In this document: piece by piece, positions 57,120-64,000 of the stretch
How the letters are laid out: every line of letters starts with the position of its first letter
Numbering within the stretch: the first letter of the stretch is position 1
Source of the DNA: Odontesthes bonariensis
Taxonomy: Eukaryota; Chordata; Actinopteri; Atheriniformes; Atherinopsidae
Length of the DNA: 64,000 bases
Assembly: GCF_027942865.1 (NCBI RefSeq)
Contig: NC_134524.1
Coordinates: 23,489,536-23,553,535, forward strand
Reading direction: 5' to 3'
The notes under the pieces: model-generated
The model's database searches: none
Told to the model about the DNA's origin: nothing
The model's input: only the letters and a program-made list of their open reading frames with translations
Program-made: the position numbers and the translations under genes

Positions 57120-57842
57120 TTGGCTTAAAGGTTTCATGGCATGAAAATAAATGGAGGCTTTTATATATTTGTATAGGCTTTAGTGGTCCCCTCATACTAT
57201 ATCTGAGTTTTTTTTCCCCAAAATTCTTTCTTGGTGCAGAATTATAGCCAGTCCCAAAAATGAGCTTTCCTTAGGATCGTCAGAATGAGCTGTTTAGGGT
57301 CTGCAGCTTTAAATGCAAATTAGGAGGAGAAAGGCGAGACAAAGCGGAGGTTGGAGGTGTGGCCTTACTTACGCCCGTGGTACCATGCGCAAATGTTTTG
57401 TGAATCGCTATGGCACGGCAGCCCTATGCCGTAAAACTAGCTAAACCTGTTGAAATGAGCTTACTTTGACAATATGATGAACTAGTTAGTGAACAACTCT
57501 CCTAACACAGTCAAACATCAAGCAAGTGCTAGACGACAAAAAAGGCATGCGTGAAGGGGAAAGCAGGATCGAGGATTTTGACATTCTCATCTGATTGCTC
57601 TGGTTTGCAAAGATGCACGTAGCGCTAGCGCTGGATTCATTCTTCTTCAGGAAGCTTGAAGTAGTGGGTTTTGGTCTAAATTGAGCAAGCTAACCATCTC
57701 ATTGGGATGCAAACACCTCCAACAGCCCAGTTGGCAGAGATAAGTGCTTGCAGATGCTATTAGCTGCATAGCTAACGATACAAACCCTTTCTTGTGGTAA
57801 CAAGCTATGTAACTATACTGTACACACAGGAAACAAACACAA

Positions 57843-58906
57843 CTAGAAAGCTGCAAGCAGCTGTATGCGGGACCGAGATGGCGTACGTTGGGGCAAGCGC
57901 ACGATACCCTCTGCGTACGTATGAGTTCAAAATAACCCCAATGTGGAGGGGTTTTAGAAAATTTAGGAGGAGTTCGATCAAATGCGAGGTGTGGAAAAAA
58001 AGAAAGATGTTTCCGACCACCAGCAGGTGGCGCTGTAGGTGGATATCACTATTTCATATGTGCGCGTTCAGGCTGGGTCCAGCATTCACCGTTTGAAGTT
58101 TGGGACAGATAATGTATGCGGAAGTTATAAGCGATATAATTTTTTATGGAGAGTCATAAATTTGTGGTGTCGCCACGGCAACGCCCTTTGAGTTTTGAAA
58201 AAATTTCTCCATGATTTTATCCCACCATGTCTTAAGAGTAACCTGGCCAAGTTTGAAGGTTTTTGCATTAAATATGTAGGAGGAGTTTGATCAAATAAGA
58301 GGTGTAGAAAAAAAAAACGTTTCCAACCACCAGCAGGTGGCACTAAAAGGGGATGTCACTCTGTTATATGCGCGCGTTCAGGCTGGGTCCAGCATTCACC
58401 GTATGAAGTTTGGGACAGATTGAATAATGTATGTGGGAGTTAAAAGCGACTTCATTTTTTGTGGCGAGTGACTTTGAGTCTTCAAACTTTGAGGCGTTGC
58501 CACGGCCACGCCCTTTAAGTTTTGAAAAAGTTCCCGCATGAATTTTTCTCCCCATGTCTTAAGAGTAACCTGGCCAAGTTTGAAGTCTGTAGCATTAAAT
58601 CTGTAGGACAAGTTCGATCTTATGCAAGGCATGGAATCGGTCAAAAGTGGCACGAAAACGCACCTTCCATCCAAAATGGCCACCTTCCTGTTCCTATTGC
58701 GGGCACCATTTTTAAGCATTATAGGGGGCGCTACTGAGTCAATGAGCGACTCCCAAAAATATAAAGTTTAGATTCTTTCATGTCGTCGACTGGCACGTCG
58801 TGCCTGCAAAATTTCATGAGTTTTCGAGCACCTTTTGCAAAGAATAAGAAGAAAGAATAAACCTTACAGAAATATAGGGTCCTTGCAGTTTCACTGCTCG
58901 GTCCCT
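57843..58906 (-). mobile_element. Helentron-like single copy
   Basis: Same family as the 1312-13105 array, opposite strand. It starts (minus) AGGGACCGAGCAGTGAAAC at 58906 and ends with the hairpin and CTAG at 57843. Flanks are TT on both sides in its own orientation. One core with two to three internal sub-repeats. Confidence 0.7.
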
Positions 58907-58949
58907 AATTATAGAGCATTAAAGTACTTACTCTCGGGAATGAGATCCT

Positions 58950-59205
58950 TCCCTGAGTGAGGGACGAATGGAGATTGACAGGCGGTTCGGTGCGGCGTCT
59001 TCAGTGATGCGGGCTCTGCACCGGCCCGTCGTGGTGAAAAAGGAGCTGAGCCAGAAGGCGAAGCTCTCGATTTACCGGTCAATCTATGTTCCTACCCTCA
59101 CCTATGGTCACGAGCTGTGGGTAGTGACCGAGAGAATGAGATCGCGAATAGAAGCGGCTGAAATGAGTTTCCGCCGCAGGGTGTCTGGGCTCTCCCTTAT
59201 TGGGC
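58950..59205 (+). mobile_element. LINE C-terminal fragment (I/Nimb- or RTE-like)
   Basis: The frame reads EIDRRFGAASSVMRALHRPV, KAKLSIYRSIYVPTLTYGHE and AAEMSFRRRVSGLSL, a well-known conserved block after the RT domain. It is cut on both sides and lies next to the Helentron copy. Confidence 0.75.
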
Positions 59206-59639
59206 TCGGTATTAGCCCAAGATCTGGAAACATTCATCGGTGAAATGTTTGGCGCACACATACACAAATCTCTTCGGTCCTGTCGTCACTTTCCCAGAAA
59301 AAACTAAATCAGTCCACTGGCTCTTTAGAGGTTCCAATGCAGGAGCTCTAAACAGATTTTTTACATTCATGTGCAGCGCAATGAGCTGGCCAAAGAGCTG
59401 TGGGCGGGGAAAGGCAGTTTATTGGCTGTGGGGGGAAACAACCTCCACGTCATAAGTGGCAGCTTTCTCGATCAGGCCATCTGCATGGTCACATTTCCAA
59501 AGGCGGAGAATAATTTCCAGTGCAGTTTTAGGTCTATCGTCATTTTTAGCCACTGGGGGACCGCAGGCAGGCTAGAGGAACTTATATTAATGTTAAACAA
59601 CCTTAAAAAGTGAAAATTTCATGCCATTGCTCCTTTAAA

Positions 59640-60676
59640 TCAACAACAATTTTTACGGCAGATTAGCAAGCATTCACCTGGCAGCAACAACAGGAACCAC
59701 CAATCAGAAGCCTTGCATTTGTTCAGATTAAAAATCTTCTTTGTGGATTAACACCTTCTCTTGTCAGGACTTTAGTTCTGAATGTTCTGTGGGGAGCACA
59801 TGTTTGAAGAACCATTGAAAGTGCTTTATAATTTGTTGGGATTGCTTTAACTGGTGACGGATCTCCCGACATTCAAGACGAACATGGCATCAATTGTGAG
59901 TTGATGGACAGAACAAAATGCAGTCTGTTTGAAAGTAGAAACATGTTTATTCTGTTATACTGAACATATTTGTTTTGTTTAAAGTTAAGATCCACAAAGT
60001 AGCTTTTCACCAGCTGTGGGTATTTATGTAAACATCTGAAGAAGCAATATATCATTTCAGTTTGATGTGAAGTCGAGCTTTACACTCGTCTGTATTTCAT
60101 TGTTCTGCATTTCATTAAAGGTCAGTTGTTAACTTTTCTCATGCTTTTCATGTTCTTGCTACACAGATATTTTTGGAATCAGATGTGTGAACGCATTTCA
60201 GTCCAAACGTTATGGCTGCACTGAGGGAAAAGGCAGCTAAGCAGGCTAACGCTACTTTGAATTGAACCGTTTAACACGAGAAAACTGAACTGATCTGTTT
60301 GTTGCTTTTACAACTGCTCAGTTACTCACACAATCAGGTACTGAGCAGATTTACCAAACAGACATTCTGCTGTAATCTCAGATGCTCTCAGTCGCGCTGC
60401 TCACGTTGGTTTAGTCCACAACTCTTTTTCTTCTTCTTCTTCTGCCCCGACGGCTACACAACTTACCCAGAACACCCGGTGGCAGTGTGTGCACACGACA
60501 CCCTTATACTTTATTAGATTGTATCTACAAACTCAAACGCTGATCATTTAAACCTGCTTCAGGCTGTTTTTGTTCCCTTTAGTTTTCAGTGGAAAATGTT
60601 CAGCACAGACTTGGAGTTGTATTGTGTTCTTGTGGTAACTACGTCCCCACAGCTATTATGTCCTTAAGAGTTTCTT
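59640..60676 (+). other. 3' flank of the zinc-finger gene (duplication arm), no gene seen
   Basis: Matches 26979-28280 inverted. AT-rich and non-coding, with a short CTT run near 60424-60440. Confidence 0.5.
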
Positions 60677-60680
60677 AGAC

Positions 60681-61250
60681 ATTACATTACATTACATTAC
60701 GGTCATTTTGCAGACGCTTTTAACCAAAGCGACTTACAATAAGTGCGTTCAACATCGGTAGGCAAAAGAACTTCAGGTCACAAGAAATCATAAGTGCATT
60801 TCCTTCCAATACCAAACAGCTAAGAGCAAAACTAGTGCTAGAGTAAGTGCGATAAGTCAGATACCTCAGCCTCTCACCAACTGCACACCAGTCACAGCGG
60901 GGTGGGGATGCAAACCCTGGTTCGGGTAGGGGAAGAAATAAAAGAGGTAAGAAAAGCAGGAATGAGATTTAAACCCTGGTTCGGGTAGGGGAAGAAATAA
61001 AAGAGGTAAGAAAAGCAGGAATGGGATGCAAACCCTGGTTTGGGTAGGGGGTAATGAAGATATAGAGGGTGCCAGTGGTGGAGGAAACAATAGGTGCGTA
61101 AGGAACTAGGACGGAGCAGGGTAGTTTTTCCTGAAGAGGTGGGTTTTCAGCCTACGGCGAAAGATGGGCAGCGACTCAGCTGTCCTGATATCAGTCGGGA
61201 GACTTAGAAAGCGCTTTGTGCTGCTCACAGTGGGAGAATCTCACTGACAA
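60681..61250 (+). mobile_element. Fish interspersed repeat (ACATT-start)
   Basis: ACATTACATTACATTACGG followed by GCAGACGCTTTTAACCAAAG is a familiar dispersed fish repeat of uncertain class. It begins directly at the end of the duplication arm. Confidence 0.4.
60908..61050 (+). repeat. 59-bp tandem repeat, ~2.4 copies
   Basis: AAACCCTGGTTCGGGTAGGG recurs at 60912, 60971 and 61030 (the last with TTTGGG). Confidence 0.85.
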
Positions 61251-61261
61251 ATCCCACTTTG

Positions 61262-61470
61262 GCCTAAAGATTCAAGAGGGTTTATTGTCATTCCAGCCAT
61301 ATACACAGTGCAATGAAATAACGTTTCTCGAGAAGTTTTCACAGCAACAACAAAGAACAGCGCAACAATAAAGAACAGCTGGGACAACAAAGACCATACT
61401 AAAAATGCTACAAGTAACTGCAAGTGTGGTGCAAAAAAAAAAAATTTGTAAAGTGTAAAGTGACTGTATT
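61262..61470 (-). mobile_element. LINE/SINE 3' tail fragment
   Basis: On the minus strand the sequence CATTGCACTGTGTATATGG followed by ATGACAATAAACCCTCTTG looks like the tail of a fish LINE or its SINE partner. No coding part is visible. Confidence 0.35.
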
Positions 61471-61495
61471 ATTATTATTTACATGAGGTGCAGTA

Positions 61496-62311
61496 TAGGG
61501 CTGGGCGGTATGACCTAAAATGTATACCCCGGTAAAATTTGAGTACGCGGTATGGTACTTTTGTATATAAATTACAACAGAACAGTTTCTCAGTGGTTAC
61601 CATAGCACAAAATAAACAATTTCAATCAGGATTTTTGCAGCAATATTAAATTAAATGTATTGTGCAAAACAGAAAACACAGGAAATATAAAAAATATATA
61701 CGTTATATTTATATTTAAAAAATAAGAAAAGGTACATTTCCTCAAATAAACTCTGTGAGAGAAAAGCCGCTGCCTCTTGGATAACGTAACTTTCATAGGC
61801 ACCTTCCACTTATTCAACATGCTCAAATATGTGTCATGTTTCAGACACCCCATTTGTGCATGTTAAACTAACTGCTTGTTAATACGATAAGTGTTTTATT
61901 ACTTTGCATGTCTTCCAAAAGAGAAAATAATCAGGATTTTGAGGATGTTACCGTTACACACCAGCTGAGACGCAGGGCAGCAAAACATTATGGGCGTGAA
62001 AACAAAACTTAGAAAATCGCCTCGGCGCATGCGCAAAACCACAAAGTAGCAAATCTCGACAAGTAGGAGAAATAGACAGAACAGCGGCTTTGACTCGTTT
62101 CATATTCCGGAGCATGGTTAGCCCGCAGGTGGTAAAACAAATTACTCGTGTTACCTTGTCTTGCGATTACTGTCGCCCGGCATATCCAAGCGGATGTTCA
62201 AAACTTTGCATTACTGCCGGACTCATGAGCTATAAGGTATGGCAAAAAAATCTCTACCGTGGGTGAAAAATACCGCATAAGGTATGATACCGTGCATACC
62301 GCCCACCCCTA
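61496..62311. mobile_element. hAT non-autonomous element, 816 bp
   Basis: The ends TAGGGCTGGGCGGTATG and CATACCGCCCACCCCTA are inverted repeats with one mismatch. Perfect 8-bp duplications GTGCAGTA lie at 61488-61495 and 62312-62319. No ORF of note. Confidence 0.9.
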
Positions 62312-62403
62312 GTGCAGTAGTGCATCAGACAAGTACCACAAAGTGGCTCAGGACAGTATACAACAGAGGTGATCAGACATGACAACCCAGGGCTCAGACC
62401 AGG

Positions 62404-62684
62404 ATGCAGAGTTGTAGTCTTACACACTTCTCTGCAGCTTCCCACCTGCTGCTACCCACCCAATCAATTAACACAAAAGGAGCAAATCCTCTTGTGCAAA
62501 AAGAAATTATTAAAACAAAAACTTTAACTGAACAAAAACATCAAACTATTAAATGTGCTTTGCTGAATATCAGATCTCTCCTTTCGAAGTCTCTGTTAGT
62601 GAATGAGTTGATTTGTGATCATCATATTGTTATATTTTGTCTTACAGAAACCTGGCTGCAGCAGGAGGATCATGTTAGCATTAA
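62404..62684 (+). mobile_element. L2-type LINE, endonuclease start
   Basis: The frame contains [39 protein letters not shown], the N-terminal APE endonuclease block of L2-type LINEs. It is cut at TTAA 62681-62684 by the piggyBac element. Confidence 0.75.
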
Positions 62685-64000
62685 CCCTTTGGCGACTATG
62701 AAAAAGATTCTATTTTGTGGCGCTGCATGAAGACCTTCCATAAAATTCTCTGTTTCTAAATTACATACATGTTACATACACCATATGTGTTCTATATACC
62801 ATTGTAATCAGGAGAATCAGAGCTACAAAAGGATATAAATTTCAGCATATAGTTTGATTGAGTAATGAAATATCTTGACAAAAACCAGTAAGTACTTGTA
62901 CTAAAATCCGTAAAAAAAAATGTAAATTCCAGACAAAAATCCCTTTTTGACATATTTCTGTACTAGATAGACAAAATTACAGAGTGTATCAAATGATCAG
63001 AATTTTGTGTGCTGCATAAATGTATAAAGTTTATGTGGCTAGGACATACTGTTCAGAAGATATGATACATTTAGTTATGGGTGCAAAATACAGTTATATC
63101 AATTTAGAATGTTGCAAGGATTCTTTTACTGACATACATATTACCATTAGAGAGAACTAGCTATGCACTGGAAGTGAATACAAAAATACAACAAAATCTG
63201 GTGCAATAAACCATTTCTTTATTGTTTCTTGTTTGTAAAGAATGTATTTGATTGAGTATTTGGATTGAAACAGAACAATTTGGATGTATGCAAAAGTAGT
63301 GATGAATACAAATGACCCCCCCCCTTTTTTGTTGTTGTTGTTAATAACAATGAACAAACAATGCACATAGATTGCTTCATAGAAATATTTACATTTATAA
63401 ATAGATTAATACATTTATAGATAAACAGTTTAATTTCTAAAATAAATACATAAATAAATAATCCGCTCACCCCAAATATATATCACCCACTCAACCCAAA
63501 CAAGAACACATGTTCAAGAAACAGGCCTACACTGTCTCATAGAACCATCACATTTCCTTGTGATAGTCTCTGCTGTGCCAAAGTGCAAAACAGTTTTTTT
63601 CTGCAGTACAGTGCAGATAAACTTGGCATTGAGGTGCATCACAGAAAGAAAATACTTTGTACTCTTTCTTTGTTCTCACATAGCAAACTTTACAATTTCG
63701 CTTGGTACCACTAAATTTTGGCAGGTGCACACTTTGAAAAGCTCCTTGCTTCCTCTTTGGAGGCTTGTACACAGGAGGATCGGTATATTCGTCCAACCCT
63801 GCCAACTGTCTAACCAATTCCTCCCTGTACTCACCCAGCGAATACTTCCGTGGCCGTTTCATCAAAACATTATCAGGCTGTTGTGACCGGTGCAGCTGAA
63901 ACAAAATGTAACTGTTAACAACAGCCATGTCCACCATGTGAAAAAAAAGAGTTTTCCACCATTTCATCGACTTTCTCAAAACGTTGTTATTGGTCATGAG
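62685..64000 (-). mobile_element. piggyBac transposon, 3' part (runs off the window)
   Basis: The terminus CCCTTTGGCGACTATG directly follows TTAA (62681-62684), the piggyBac target. About 860 bp of AT-rich 3' sequence separate it from the transposase stop codon. The other end is beyond 64000. Confidence 0.8.
63548..64000 (-). CDS. piggyBac transposase, C-terminal part (partial)
   Basis: The open frame has no internal stop and continues past the right edge. KWWKTLFFHMVDMAVVNSYI is the end of the RNase-H-like fold, followed by REELVRQLAGLDEY and a C-terminal cysteine-rich zinc domain (CKVC, FSFCDAPQCQVYLHC, FALWH), as in PGBD4-type transposases. The catalytic Asp residues lie upstream, outside the window. 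Whether the gene is intact cannot be judged, but this part looks undamaged. The enzyme would excise and insert the element at TTAA. Confidence 0.85.
   Translation of the reverse strand, partial: LMTNNNVLRKSMKWWKTLFFHMVDMAVVNSYILFQLHRSQQPDNVLMKRPRKYSLGEYREELVRQLAGLDEYTDPPVYKPPKRKQGAFQSVHLPKFSGTKRNCKVCYVRTKKEYKVFSFCDAPQCQVYLHCTAEKNCFALWHSRDYHKEM

Larger units (their letters stand above)
57129..59634. mobile_element. TTAA-inserted element with nested repeats
   Basis: It begins AGGTTTCATGGCATGAAA after TTAA (57125-57128) and ends TTTCATGCCATTGCTCCT before TTAA (59635-59638). The left arm has the clean empty site GATTTAAGCC at 28279-28288. The interior carries the Helentron copy and a LINE fragment; the element itself is about 1.2 kb without a visible transposase. 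piggyBac or Kolobok group. Confidence 0.75.
45258..60676 (+). repeat. Right arm of the inverted segmental duplication
   Basis: This is the counterpart of 26976-30200 in the opposite orientation, expanded to about 15 kb by later insertions: Gypsy with nested LINE (46440-52408), THAP/TTAA element with nested hAT (52619-55226), and TTAA element with Helentron copy (57129-59634). What remains aligns in order with the left arm. Confidence 0.75.

Overview
This window is repeat-dense vertebrate nuclear DNA, almost certainly from a ray-finned (teleost) fish. Genes have introns with GT/AG borders, C2H2 zinc-finger arrays use the TGEKP linker, and the mobile elements are those usual in fish: L1, L2/CR1/Rex-type LINEs, a Gmr1-like Gypsy element, hAT, piggyBac, TTAA-target elements and Helentron-like tandem arrays. 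No bacterial features, rRNA genes, convincing tRNA genes or CRISPR arrays are visible.

Layout. (1) 1-205 is an inverted copy of a first-exon region that recurs at 39.9 kb. (2) 285-17969 is one large element with terminal inverted repeats of about 1.97 kb and a 6-bp direct repeat (TCCAAC) at its borders. Its core carries a decayed C-terminal piece of a P-element/THAP9-type transposase. Its left arm is split by an 11.8-kb head-to-tail array of Helentron-like units (1312-13105); the uninterrupted right arm preserves the empty site. (3) 17976-25020 is mostly non-coding, with a broken butyrophilin-like Ig gene remnant at 22.2-22.9 kb. (4) 25.0-26.3 kb is a 5'-truncated L2-type LINE. (5) 26976-30200 and 45258-60676 are the arms of an inverted segmental duplication. 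The left arm holds a small broken zinc-finger exon, the right arm an intact 18-finger exon. (6) Between the arms lie a decayed L1, a multi-exon integrase-tail plus Ulp1-protease gene remnant, a second L1 3' end, two serial retro-insertions at one site, a Rex1/CR1-like LINE, a 12-bp coding minisatellite and a TTAA MITE. (7) In the right arm a Gmr1-like Gypsy element (46440-52408, integrase before reverse transcriptase) contains a nested LINE. Two TTAA elements there have matching empty sites in the left arm. (8) 60.7-64 kb holds interspersed repeats, an 8-bp-TSD hAT element, a LINE endonuclease piece and the end of a piggyBac transposon whose transposase runs off the right edge.

The only locus that looks like a live host gene is a zinc-finger gene on the + strand. 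I propose a non-coding first exon ending at 39950, a second exon at 42235-42677 coding a Gln/Glu-rich 4-residue repeat, and a final exon at 55581-57119 with 18 fingers. The splice phases of exons 2 and 3 agree. Nearly everything else is transposon sequence or pseudogene, and nested insertions with visible target sites allow a relative chronology. Identities, family assignments and gene models come from reading the sequence; no alignment or database search was run.
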